A stretch of 64,000 bases of DNA from Desulfofundulus kuznetsovii DSM 6115 (lineage in GTDB: Bacteria; Bacillota; Desulfotomaculia; Desulfotomaculales; Desulfovirgulaceae). Below the pieces are notes generated by a model, which made no database searches, was not told where the DNA came from, and saw only the letters and a program-made list of their open reading frames with translations. The stretch spans positions 322,501 to 386,500 of the forward strand of contig NC_015573.1 of assembly GCF_000214705.1 (NCBI RefSeq), given 5' to 3'. The position numbers and the translations under genes were made by a program. This document shows, one piece after another, positions 37,431 through 45,659 of the stretch. Position 1 is the first letter of the stretch, and the number at the start of each line of letters is the position of its first letter.

Positions 37431-38723
37431 ATGGCCACCCCGGTTGTTTCGATTGTTAAAAATGTTAATACATATGAGTCATTGAAAAAAGCCCTGGAAT
37501 TATGTAATGGGCTTAGAGAATTTAAAAAAAGCGATAAAATTTTAATCAAACCCAATCTGGTTTATTGGGATTTTGATCTTCCTTTTCCCCCTTACGGAGT
37601 GATTACAACAAGTGAGGTAATATTTGCGCTGGTACAGATCCTGTATGAGGAGGGGTATACCAATATAACTATCGGTGAGGCTACCTTTGGCATCAACGAG
37701 TCGATTGCCAAAAAAATATTTAAAGTGCTGGGATATCAAAAACTTTATGAAAAGTTTGGCGCCGAGATTGTTGATTTTAACGAAGACAAATTTGAAGCGG
37801 TGGATGTTGGCGGTTTTAAACTGTCTATTGCACGAAAGGCATTGGAAGCTGACAAAATTATCAGTGTGCCGGTTTTAAAAACCCATAACCAGTGCAAGGT
37901 TTCCCTGGGGATAAAGAATTTAAAGGGTTGCCTTAGTATTAATTCAAAAAGACATTGTCACGGTAAGGAAGAAGAACTTGATCACATGTTCCCCCGCATC
38001 GCAGAAAAGCTTCCTGTGGCCCTTACCATAATCGATGGAATATTTGCCCTGGCCAAAGGTCCCGGACTAACAGGTAAGGCTTACAGGAAGGATATTTTGG
38101 TGGCTTCCCCGGATATTTTTTCTTGCGATGTGGTCGGCGCCGCATTACTGGGTTACAAAGCCAAGGAGGTGGAGCATCTCAAATTTTTCGCTAAGCGTAA
38201 TCAGCGAAGTACTGAGCTCTCAGAAATTGAGGTGCGTGGTGAGTCCTTAGAAAATCATGCCACCTTTTTAGAATATGACTGGGAATGGACGGAAGATAAC
38301 ACAGGCCCCCTGGGGTTTAAAAAGCGCGGCATTACAGGAATAGCTATAAGAAAGTACGATAATTCTCTCTGCACGGCTTGTTCCAAGTTATACAATCCCA
38401 TGTTGATATTATTAATGTCTGCCTACAAGGGCGAACCTTTCCCGGGAATTGAGGTATTAACAGGCAAAAGGCAGAAAGCTTCTCCGGGCTTTGAGAAGAC
38501 AATTTTATTTGGCAAATGCGCTTACGTAGAAAATAAGGATAATCCGAATATTAAAAAGGCCATTGCAATCAAAGGTTGTCCTCCGGATTTGGGGGAGTTT
38601 GTAAGATTGCTTAATGAAGAGGGTATTCAATGTGACTATAACCAATATGTCCAGTACCGGCATTACATTTTTAACCGTTACCAGGGCATGGAGGGGTTTG
38701 ATATGGGACTCTTTATAAAATAG
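37431..38723 (+). CDS. DUF362 domain protein
   Basis: A 430-residue protein with an N-terminal DUF362 domain (KILIKPNLVYWD, GYTNITIGEAT, KIISVPVLKTHNQCKVSLGIKNLKGC), found in various iron-sulphur or cofactor-related proteins. Additional C-terminal cysteines (CTACSKLYNP, GKCAY, KGCPPD) could bind a metal or cluster but do not make a classical ferredoxin motif. The function is unknown. AAAGGAG precedes ATG 37431. It follows the MaoC pair closely and closes the operon at a terminator, so a role in the same acyl-CoA pathway is possible. Confidence 0.82.
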   Translation: MATPVVSIVKNVNTYESLKKALELCNGLREFKKSDKILIKPNLVYWDFDLPFPPYGVITTSEVIFALVQILYEEGYTNITIGEATFGINESIAKKIFKVLGYQKLYEKFGAEIVDFNEDKFEAVDVGGFKLSIARKALEADKIISVPVLKTHNQCKVSLGIKNLKGCLSINSKRHCHGKEEELDHMFPRIAEKLPVALTIIDGIFALAKGPGLTGKAYRKDILVASPDIFSCDVVGAALLGYKAKEVEHLKFFAKRNQRSTELSEIEVRGESLENHATFLEYDWEWTEDNTGPLGFKKRGITGIAIRKYDNSLCTACSKLYNPMLILLMSAYKGEPFPGIEVLTGKRQKASPGFEKTILFGKCAYVENKDNPNIKKAIAIKGCPPDLGEFVRLLNEEGIQCDYNQYVQYRHYIFNRYQGMEGFDMGLFIK

Positions 38724-38869
38724 GACATACTGATTATTTTATGAACGTATCATTACTGGCACCATTTTAACGAAGTCTCTGAAAAACTCGGCAAAAAATA
38801 GAACAAATTCTGCGGCATTATACTTTTAAATCATTAACTCATCAATACTTCTCACTTTCGGCTATACCT

Positions 38870-38897
38870 AAGACGGCTCTTCCAGGGCCGTCTTTTT
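38870..38897 (+). terminator. terminator after DUF362 gene
   Basis: GACGGC (38872-38877) pairs with GCCGTC (38887-38892) and is followed by TTTTT. Confidence 0.78.
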
Positions 38898-38950
38898 GAC
38901 GTTTATTACTATAAAGGCAGGGACGTCAGTGGCCGAGGGCTGCTTTGTAT

Positions 38951-39205
38951 TCAGTGCCAGCACCTTCGAAGCCAGGTTCTTGATGTGGATGCCGGGCCCC
39001 CCAGCCCAGCAAAGGGCGTCCCATGGGCTACGTTGACCGAAACTGAATACCGGTTGTCGTCAAAGTGGACCAGAGCCTGACGGTTAGCCCGGACAGGCCG
39101 GAATATGACTAGCTCAAAAGGTACCTCCGGCAACGGGAGGTGTGACAACCTTTCCCGGGTAAATAGTTCGCCTACGGTGGCCTCTTTGTCGGGAACAGGT
39201 ATTCA
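38951..39205 (-). pseudogene. IS21-type IstA transposase remnant
   Basis: On the minus strand a frame reads GELFTRERLSHLPLPEVPFE, then RANRQALVHFDDNRYSVSV. This matches the region near the C-terminus of IS21 IstA transposases (LPxxPFE ... VxFDxNRYSVP). No start, catalytic domain or istB is present, and the homology is lost after RYSV, probably by frameshift. The rest of the 773-bp gap (38724-39496) holds the terminator above, a repeated hairpin at 39287-39320 and the palindrome TTAACATGTTAA at 39352-39363. Confidence 0.55.
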
Positions 39206-39496
39206 GGATTATGATGATAAGTCAGTCGTCTGGTCGTCTGGGATGGGGATATGTGGATTACTTCTTGAGAATTATCCAAGCCCTTGTTTTAAGGACGGCA
39301 GTTTTTTTCTGCCCCCAAAAGACCTCGAAAAACGGTAAAAAGAATTGAATATTAACATGTTAACTTATATTTGCTGCCTTTTTGACATTGCCACAAAAGG
39401 AGGGGGAGGAGTAAGATTAACTTTAAATGATGTTGCCGTCAAATTAAAACTCTACAGGGGCAGTTGTGCTTGTAGCATAAATGGGGGTGGAATATT

Positions 39497-40801
39497 TTGT
39501 CCGTATCAAAAATGGAAGCAGCAAGAAGCGCAGTGCTGGCGGAAAAGCCGGTAAAACAGAAAAGGCCGATTGCGGGTGTGCTTTTACTCTTATCCTGGGG
39601 CCATCTGGTCACCGACATGGCCCAGGGTGCCTTACCCGCTTTGCTGCCGGTATTAAAACAGGCTTTTGCCCTGTCCTATGCCCAGACCAGTCTTTTAGTG
39701 CTTGTGTCCAACGTGGCTTCATCGGTTATCCAGCCTGTTTTCGGTTATTTTGCCGACCGGCGCCCGGCCCGCTGGCTTTTGCCGCTGGGGTGCCTGGTGG
39801 CCGGCGTGGGCCTGGCCGCTACCGGCCGTTTACCCTGGTTTTCACTTCTCCTGCTGGCGGTGGCCGTCTCCAGCCTGGGCGTGGCGGCCTACCACCCGGA
39901 AGGTTCACGCGCGGCCAATCTGGCCAGCGGTGTACGCAAGGGAAGCGGCATGGCCGTATTTTCCGTGGGCGGAAACCTGGGTTTTGGCCTGGGCTCCCTG
40001 TTCATGGCCTGGCTCTTGACCCTGGGCGGGCCGAAGGCCACGGTTTATTTCGTTTTGCCTGGCCTGGTTACCGCCGGCCTGCTGGTGTTTTGCTGGCCGC
40101 GCCTTAATTCCCTGCAGGAAGAAGGGGTGAGGCAGGCTTTTAGAGGCCCTGCAGATGGAAAAGAAAGAAGCGGGACGGCCCTTTCAAGGGAAAACCGGAC
40201 TTCCACGCAAACTGCCGGTGTGAAATGGAACAAGGGAACCCTGGTTGCCTTTACCCTGCTCCTCGTTTATATCATTTTCCGTTCCTGGCTGCACGCGGGG
40301 CTTTCTACCTACGTGCCCCTTTATTACACCGACTATTTACATGGTGATGCCCACCTGGCCGGGTACTTTGTTTCCGTCTTCCTGCTGGCCGGGGCTTTCG
40401 GCACCCTTTTAGGGGGCCCTTTAACCGATGTTCTGGGAGCCCCCCGGGTGATGGCTGGTTCCATGGCCCTGCTCATCCCCCTGGTCTATTTATTCCTCCA
40501 TGCCGGTGGCGGTTTGACCGCCCTGGTGCTGCTGGCCCTGATTGGGGCGGCGCTGATCAGTACCTTTTCCACCACCATCGTCCTGGGCCAGCAGCTCATG
40601 CCCGACCGTAAAGGTCTGGCCAGCGGCTTTACCATTGGCTTTGGCGTGGGTATGGGCGGCGTGGGAGTGACCCTGCTGGGGGTACTGGCCGACCACCTGG
40701 GCGTACCGGCCGTATTTCACGCCCTGAACCTCCTGGCGGTGGCGGGGCTCGTGCTGGCTTTGTTCCTCGTCCGGCGCTTTCCGTGGGGCGCACAAAGTTG
40801 A
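39497..40801 (+). CDS. MFS exporter, fosmidomycin-resistance (Fsr) type
   Basis: A 434-residue major facilitator protein with twelve predicted membrane segments and a central charged loop (about residues 200-250). SWGHLVTDMAQGALPALLPVL near the start and YHPEGSRAAN after helix 4 are characteristic of the Fsr group, which exports fosmidomycin and other compounds. Substrate here is unknown. The TTG start follows GGGGGTGG. It is a single-gene unit with its own terminator. Confidence 0.88.
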   Translation: MSVSKMEAARSAVLAEKPVKQKRPIAGVLLLLSWGHLVTDMAQGALPALLPVLKQAFALSYAQTSLLVLVSNVASSVIQPVFGYFADRRPARWLLPLGCLVAGVGLAATGRLPWFSLLLLAVAVSSLGVAAYHPEGSRAANLASGVRKGSGMAVFSVGGNLGFGLGSLFMAWLLTLGGPKATVYFVLPGLVTAGLLVFCWPRLNSLQEEGVRQAFRGPADGKERSGTALSRENRTSTQTAGVKWNKGTLVAFTLLLVYIIFRSWLHAGLSTYVPLYYTDYLHGDAHLAGYFVSVFLLAGAFGTLLGGPLTDVLGAPRVMAGSMALLIPLVYLFLHAGGGLTALVLLALIGAALISTFSTTIVLGQQLMPDRKGLASGFTIGFGVGMGGVGVTLLGVLADHLGVPAVFHALNLLAVAGLVLALFLVRRFPWGAQS

Positions 40802-40825
40802 TGGTCTTTGTTTCCATTGAGTTGG

Positions 40826-40850
40826 CCACCTTCCTGGAAGGTGGTTTTTT
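40826..40850 (+). terminator. terminator after MFS gene
   Basis: CCACCTT (40826-40832) pairs with AAGGTGG (40838-40844), followed by six T. The arg regulatory region begins about 170 bases later. Confidence 0.85.
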
Positions 40851-41017
40851 CATGCCCGATGCAAGGACTTGACTGAGAAAACTACAAAGCCCGTACCCCA
40901 TCTAACACCGATCCTGATAATAACAATAATAACAAAATTTGGCTGTAATTAGTACAGGGGATTTTGCGCGCCTGTGCAGAAATTGATCCAACCGGGTAAT
41001 TTTTATCTTATCTTTGA

Positions 41018-41056
41018 GGTTGTATTTTTATACAACCAATTGTATAATTATAAAGT
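41018..41056 (+). promoter_or_regulatory. arg operon promoter with tandem ARG boxes
   Basis: GGTTGTATTTTTATACAACC (41018-41037) is a near-perfect palindrome fitting the ArgR/AhrC box (TNTGNATWWWWATNCANA). A second, weaker box covers 41039-41056. A -35 TTGTAT (41020) and a -10 TATAAT (41043), 17 bases apart, coincide with the boxes, so repressor binding would block RNA polymerase when arginine is plentiful. Confidence 0.82.
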
Positions 41057-41084
41057 ATTCCCATATAGAAAGGAGCCTCAGAGG

Positions 41085-41129
41085 GTGACCAGAAACCCCG
41101 GCCTTCAGGCCGCCCGGGTTTGCACCTGA
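41085..41129 (+). CDS. 14-codon upstream ORF, candidate arg leader peptide
   Basis: GTG at 41085 is preceded by AAAGGAG (41069-41075) nine bases away, a far better ribosome site than any in front of argC. The ORF reads fourteen codons with two arginine codons and stops at TGA 41127-41129, five bases before the argC ATG. A hairpin (AAACCC 41093-41098 with GGGTTT 41116-41121 and an inner GGCCT stem) lies inside it. Translation of this ORF could open the hairpin and hand ribosomes to argC. Inferred only. Confidence 0.45.
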   Translation: MTRNPGLQAARVCT

Positions 41130-41134
41130 CGATT

Positions 41135-42181
41135 ATGGTTATTAAAGCAAGCATTATCGGGGCCACCGGCTATGCCGGTGCCGAACTGGTCAGGCTGTTA
41201 AATGTCCACCCGCAGGTGGAGCTGGTGGGATTGACCACCCAGAGTTATGCCGGCAAGGCCTTCTGGGAGGTTTACCCCCACCTTTACGGGTATGTGGACC
41301 TGGTTTGCGAGGAGCAGGATTTGCCGGCCCTGGTGAACAGAAGTGACGTTATATTTACGGCCCTGCCCCACGGCCATGCCATGGCCGTGGCCCGGGAAGT
41401 CGTTGGCAGGGGAAAAGCCCTGGTGGATCTGGGAGCAGACTTCCGCCTCCACGACCCTGCAGTTTACCAGGAATGGTATAAGGTCGAACACACGGCTGCG
41501 GAGCTGTTGCCTCAAGCGGTGTATGGCTTGCCGGAAATCCACCGGGAAAAAATCCGTTCCGCCCGGCTGGTGGCCAATCCGGGTTGTTACCCCACCAGCG
41601 TGATTCTTGCCCTGGCTCCCCTGTTAAAAGAAGGCCTGGTGGAAACCGGTACCACCATTATCATTGATTCCAAGTCCGGCGTTTCCGGGGCCGGGCGGGG
41701 ATTATCCTTAAACACCCATTACTGCGAGGTTGACGAGAGCATCAAGGCCTACGGGGTGGCGGTGCACCGCCACACTCCGGAGATCGAGCAGGAATTAAGC
41801 GCTCTGGCCGGCAAAAAGGTGCTGGTTTCTTTTACCCCCCACCTGACGCCCATGATCCGGGGTATTTTAAGCACCATCTACGCCCGGCTGACCCGGCTGA
41901 AGAGCACGGAGGAAATTTTGACCCTCTACCGGGAATTTTACCGGCAGGAGAAGTTTGTCCGGGTGTTGCCCGCGGGCATGCTGCCGGCGACCAAAATGGT
42001 GGCCGGTTCCAATCACTGTGACATTGGCCTGGTGGTAGACCGGCGTACCGGCAGGGTGGTAATCATTTCCGCCATCGATAACCTGATCAAAGGGGCTGCC
42101 GGCCAGGCGGTGCAGAATATGAATATAATGTTCGGGCTGGCGGAGGATACGGGGCTTTACGGTCCGGGGGTATATCCGTAG
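41135..42181 (+). CDS. argC: N-acetyl-gamma-glutamyl-phosphate reductase
   Basis: Third step of arginine synthesis, NADPH reduction of N-acetylglutamyl phosphate. It has 348 residues, with GATGYAGAELVRLL at the N-terminal nucleotide-binding fold and the catalytic Cys151 in ANPGCYPTS. HRHTPEIEQEL and PHLTPMIRGIL are further family blocks. The ATG at 41135 has no clear ribosome site; translation may depend on the upstream ORF that stops five bases before. First gene of the arg cluster. Confidence 0.96.
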   Translation: MVIKASIIGATGYAGAELVRLLNVHPQVELVGLTTQSYAGKAFWEVYPHLYGYVDLVCEEQDLPALVNRSDVIFTALPHGHAMAVAREVVGRGKALVDLGADFRLHDPAVYQEWYKVEHTAAELLPQAVYGLPEIHREKIRSARLVANPGCYPTSVILALAPLLKEGLVETGTTIIIDSKSGVSGAGRGLSLNTHYCEVDESIKAYGVAVHRHTPEIEQELSALAGKKVLVSFTPHLTPMIRGILSTIYARLTRLKSTEEILTLYREFYRQEKFVRVLPAGMLPATKMVAGSNHCDIGLVVDRRTGRVVIISAIDNLIKGAAGQAVQNMNIMFGLAEDTGLYGPGVYP

Positions 42182-42219
42182 ACAATTTAACGACGTAGTG
42201 GATAAGGAGGAATGCTGGC

Positions 42220-43434
42220 TTGGCCAGAACATGGGAAGAGAAGAGCGGCGGTGTCACTGCCCCGCAGGGTTTTTTGGCCGCGGGAGTGGCCGCCGGGGTG
42301 AAGTATAAAGGAAGACGGGATATTGCCTTAATTTTTTCCGAGGTTCCGGCCCGGGCTGCCGGGGTGTTCACCACCAACCTGGTGAAGGGTGCCCCGGTGG
42401 TGGTCACCATGGAGCGTATAGCCAGGGGGCGCGCCCGGGCGGTGGTGGTGAACAGCGGCAATGCCAATACCTGCAACGGGGAGCAGGGTATCCGGGATGC
42501 CCGGGCCATGGCGCAGGAAACGGCCCGGGTATTGAATATTCCCGAGGAGGATGTCCTGGTGGCCTCCACCGGGGTCATCGGCCAGCCCATGCCCATGGAC
42601 CGCATTTTGCCGGGTATTGCCGCTGCGGCCCGGGAGTTGAGCTCCGGTGGGGGCGCGGCCGCTGCCGAGGCCATTATGACCACCGATACCGAGCCCAAAG
42701 AAACGGCCCTTTCTCTCACCCTGAGCGGGCACACGGTAACCATCGGGGGTATGGCCAAGGGTTCCGGAATGATTCATCCCAGCATGGCCACCATGCTCTG
42801 CTTTATTACCACCGATGCGGCTGTATCTGCGCCCTGCCTGCAGGAAATGCTGCGTCATGCGGTGGACCGCAGCTTTAATATGATCAGTGTGGATGGGGAT
42901 ACCAGCACCAATGACATGGTCCTGGCCCTGGCCAACGGCCGGGCCGGCAACCCGGAAATTACCGCCGAAAATGAAGATTATCACCTGCTGCGGGATGCCC
43001 TCACCGAGGTATGCACCCGGCTGGCCCGGGCGGTGGCCAGGGATGGCGAAGGGGCCACAAAGCTGCTGGAAGTGAAGGTGATCAATGCGGCAAGCGAGAA
43101 AGATGCCCGCCTGGCCGCCCGGGCGGTGGTGGCTTCCAACCTGGTCAAGACGGCCATATACGGCCGGGATGCCAACTGGGGGCGGATCATCTGCGCTGCC
43201 GGCTACTCGGGTGCGCACTTTGATCCCGACCGGGTGGATATATACCTGGGTGACATAATGGTGGCCAGGGACGGGGTGGCTTTGCCCTTTGATGAGGAAG
43301 CAGCCTCGTCCGTGCTGGCGGGCCGTGAGGTGCGGGTGCTGGTGGATTTAAAGTCGGGAGAATATGAGGCCACGGCCTGGGGCTGCGACCTGACCGGCGA
43401 ATATGTGAACATTAACGCCAGCTACCGGACATAA
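42220..43434 (+). CDS. argJ: bifunctional glutamate N-acetyltransferase/ornithine acetyltransferase
   Basis: Transfers the acetyl group from N-acetylornithine to glutamate, and may also acetylate glutamate from acetyl-CoA. The 404-residue precursor self-cleaves before the Thr in MIHPSMATMLCF, giving two chains. VVNSGNANTCNGEQG is the acetyl-binding region, and the C-terminus NINASYRT is conserved. TTG 42220 follows AAGGAGG at nine bases. Presence of argJ implies the cyclic arginine pathway. Confidence 0.96.
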   Translation: MARTWEEKSGGVTAPQGFLAAGVAAGVKYKGRRDIALIFSEVPARAAGVFTTNLVKGAPVVVTMERIARGRARAVVVNSGNANTCNGEQGIRDARAMAQETARVLNIPEEDVLVASTGVIGQPMPMDRILPGIAAAARELSSGGGAAAAEAIMTTDTEPKETALSLTLSGHTVTIGGMAKGSGMIHPSMATMLCFITTDAAVSAPCLQEMLRHAVDRSFNMISVDGDTSTNDMVLALANGRAGNPEITAENEDYHLLRDALTEVCTRLARAVARDGEGATKLLEVKVINAASEKDARLAARAVVASNLVKTAIYGRDANWGRIICAAGYSGAHFDPDRVDIYLGDIMVARDGVALPFDEEAASSVLAGREVRVLVDLKSGEYEATAWGCDLTGEYVNINASYRT

Positions 43435-43493
43435 CGGCCTGTTATCCTGTATCCTGGGTTTTTAAGGATAAGTAAACCGGGGGAGGTATCCGA

Positions 43494-44381
43494 TTGCTCA
43501 GCGCACAGGAGAAGGCGGCCATCCTGGTGGAGGCCCTGCCTTACATAAGGAAATTCTACGGCAAGACGGTGGTCATCAAGTATGGCGGCCACGCCATGGT
43601 GGACTGCGGGCTGAAAAAGACCGTGCTCACCGATGTGGTGCTGATGAAGTATGTAGGCATGCACCCGGTAATTGTCCACGGCGGGGGACCGGAAATTACG
43701 GCCATGCTCCAGAAGCTGGGTATCGAATCCCGCTTTGTGGGCGGCCTGCGGGTCACCGACGAGGAAACCATGGAAATAGTGGAAATGGTCCTGGCGGGCA
43801 AGCTGAACAAGGAAATCGTCTCCCTGATCAACCGCATTGGCGGCAAGGCGGTGGGCCTTTCGGGCAAGGATGCCTGCCTGCTTCAGGCGGTGAAGAAACC
43901 CGGCAAGGTATATCAACCCGACGGGACGGTGGAAATGGTGGATATCGGCTGCGTGGGGCAGGTGAAAAAGGTCAACCCGGCCATCGTCCATACCTTGATC
44001 AATGAGGGCTACATTCCCGTAGTGGCCCCAGTGGCCGTGGGCCCCGAAGGGGAAAGCTACAACGTCAACGCCGATACCGCCGCCGGGGAGCTGGCGGTGG
44101 CCCTGGGTGCCGACAAATTAATTATCCTTACCGACGTGGAAGGCATTCTGGAAGACAGGGAAGACAAAGACTCCCTGCTTTCAATAATCCGGGCGGACGA
44201 TGTGCCTGATTTAATTGCCCGGGGCATTATTGACGGCGGCATGATCCCCAAGGTGGAGTGCTGTACCCGGGCCCTTTACGGCGGCGTCAACACCACCCAT
44301 ATTCTGGACGGGCGGGTGCCCCACTCCATTTTGCTGGAAGTGTTCACGGACAAAGGCATAGGTACCATGGTCGTCCGGTGA
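43494..44381 (+). CDS. argB: acetylglutamate kinase
   Basis: Phosphorylates N-acetylglutamate, usually the arginine-inhibited step in the cyclic pathway. It has 295 residues of the amino-acid kinase fold: [10 protein letters not shown] binds phosphate, [10 protein letters not shown] the substrate, and [21 protein letters not shown] the nucleotide. The N-terminal helix (about 25 residues before IKYGG) is the kind found in arginine-sensitive hexameric enzymes. TTG start after GGGGGAGG. Confidence 0.96.
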   Translation: MLSAQEKAAILVEALPYIRKFYGKTVVIKYGGHAMVDCGLKKTVLTDVVLMKYVGMHPVIVHGGGPEITAMLQKLGIESRFVGGLRVTDEETMEIVEMVLAGKLNKEIVSLINRIGGKAVGLSGKDACLLQAVKKPGKVYQPDGTVEMVDIGCVGQVKKVNPAIVHTLINEGYIPVVAPVAVGPEGESYNVNADTAAGELAVALGADKLIILTDVEGILEDREDKDSLLSIIRADDVPDLIARGIIDGGMIPKVECCTRALYGGVNTTHILDGRVPHSILLEVFTDKGIGTMVVR

Positions 44382-44409
44382 AGCCAAAACTTTCAGGAGG
44401 AATTGCAAT

Positions 44410-45606
44410 ATGACCACCGCGGAAATTATCGAACTTACCGGTAAATACGTGATGCATACCTATGGGCGCCTGCCCCTCGCCCTGGTGAGGGGGCAGGGCG
44501 CGCGGGTCTGGGACGCGGAAGGGAAAGAGTACCTTGACTTTGTGGCCGGATTGGCCGTTTGCTCCCTGGGCCACTGCCACCCGGCGGTGGTGGAGGCCAT
44601 AGCCTCCCAGGCCCGGAAATTGATGCATGTATCCAATCTGTACCATATTGAACCCCAGGCGAAACTGGCCCAATTGCTGGTGGAAAATTCCTGTGGCGAC
44701 AGGGTGTTTTTCTGCAACAGCGGTGCCGAGGCCAACGAGGCGGCCATCAAGCTGGCCCGGAAGTACGGGAAAATCCACGGCGGGCAGGAGAAATACGAAA
44801 TCATCACCGCCCTGAAATCCTTCCACGGGCGCACCCTGGCGGCCATCACCGCCACGGCCCAGCCCAAGTACCAGAAGGGTTTTGAGCCCCTCCCTGCCGG
44901 CTTTAAATACGTACCCTTTAACGACGTGGAGGCCCTTTCCCGGGCCGTAAACCCCGGCACCTGCGCGGTGCTGCTGGAGCCGGTGCAGGGCGAGGGCGGG
45001 GTCAACGTGGCCACGCCCGAATACTTGAAGGCCGCCCGGGAGCTCTGTGACCGTTACAATGCCCTGCTGATCTTTGACGAAGTGCAGTGCGGCCTGGGGC
45101 GCACGGGCAAGTTCCTGGCCTACCAGCATTACGGCGTGGAGCCGGACATTTTTACCCTGGCCAAGGCCCTGGGCGGCGGGTTCCCCATCGGGGCCATGGT
45201 GGCGAAGGAAAAAGTGGCCGCGGCCTTTAGCCCCGGCGACCACGCCTCCACCTTCGGGGGCAACCCCCTGGCCTGTGCTGCTGCGCTGGCGGCCATGGGT
45301 TGCCTGCTTCATGAGGGCGTCATTGAAAATGCCGCCCGGGTGGGCGCTTATCTGAAAAACCGCCTCCTGGAGCTGGCCGGCCGGTTTTCCTTCGTCAAGG
45401 AAGTGCGCGGCCTGGGGCTGATGCTGGGTATGGAACTAACTGTCGAAGGCAGGGACATCGTGGGCAAATGCCAGGACCGCGGTTTGTTGATTAACTGTGT
45501 GGACAATCACATCCTGCGCTTTATTCCTCCCTTGATTATCACAGAGGCCGAGGTGGACGGGGCCGTGGACATCCTGGCCGGCGTCCTGGCCGAGATAAAA
45601 CAGTAA
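44410..45606 (+). CDS. argD: acetylornithine aminotransferase
   Basis: PLP-dependent class III transaminase making N-acetylornithine. It has 398 residues. FFCNSGAEANEAAIKLARKYG is the phosphate-binding region, LIFDEVQCGLGRTGKF carries the Asp that contacts the PLP ring, and the Schiff-base Lys lies in TLAKALGGGFPIG. GGAGG precedes the ATG. Normal length and position in the operon after argB. Confidence 0.96.
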   Translation: MTTAEIIELTGKYVMHTYGRLPLALVRGQGARVWDAEGKEYLDFVAGLAVCSLGHCHPAVVEAIASQARKLMHVSNLYHIEPQAKLAQLLVENSCGDRVFFCNSGAEANEAAIKLARKYGKIHGGQEKYEIITALKSFHGRTLAAITATAQPKYQKGFEPLPAGFKYVPFNDVEALSRAVNPGTCAVLLEPVQGEGGVNVATPEYLKAARELCDRYNALLIFDEVQCGLGRTGKFLAYQHYGVEPDIFTLAKALGGGFPIGAMVAKEKVAAAFSPGDHASTFGGNPLACAAALAAMGCLLHEGVIENAARVGAYLKNRLLELAGRFSFVKEVRGLGLMLGMELTVEGRDIVGKCQDRGLLINCVDNHILRFIPPLIITEAEVDGAVDILAGVLAEIKQ

Positions 45607-45659
45607 ATTGAGTGAACCAGGTTACATGAAGCAGTCACTTTTGCAGCAGGAGGATAACC

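Noticed and set aside
38753-38770. TGGCACCATTTTAACG as a sigma-54 promoter
   Set aside because: The -12 GC dinucleotide is missing.
39345-39554. 69-codon ORF before the MFS gene
   Set aside because: Overlaps the MFS start out of frame and has no convincing start or homology.
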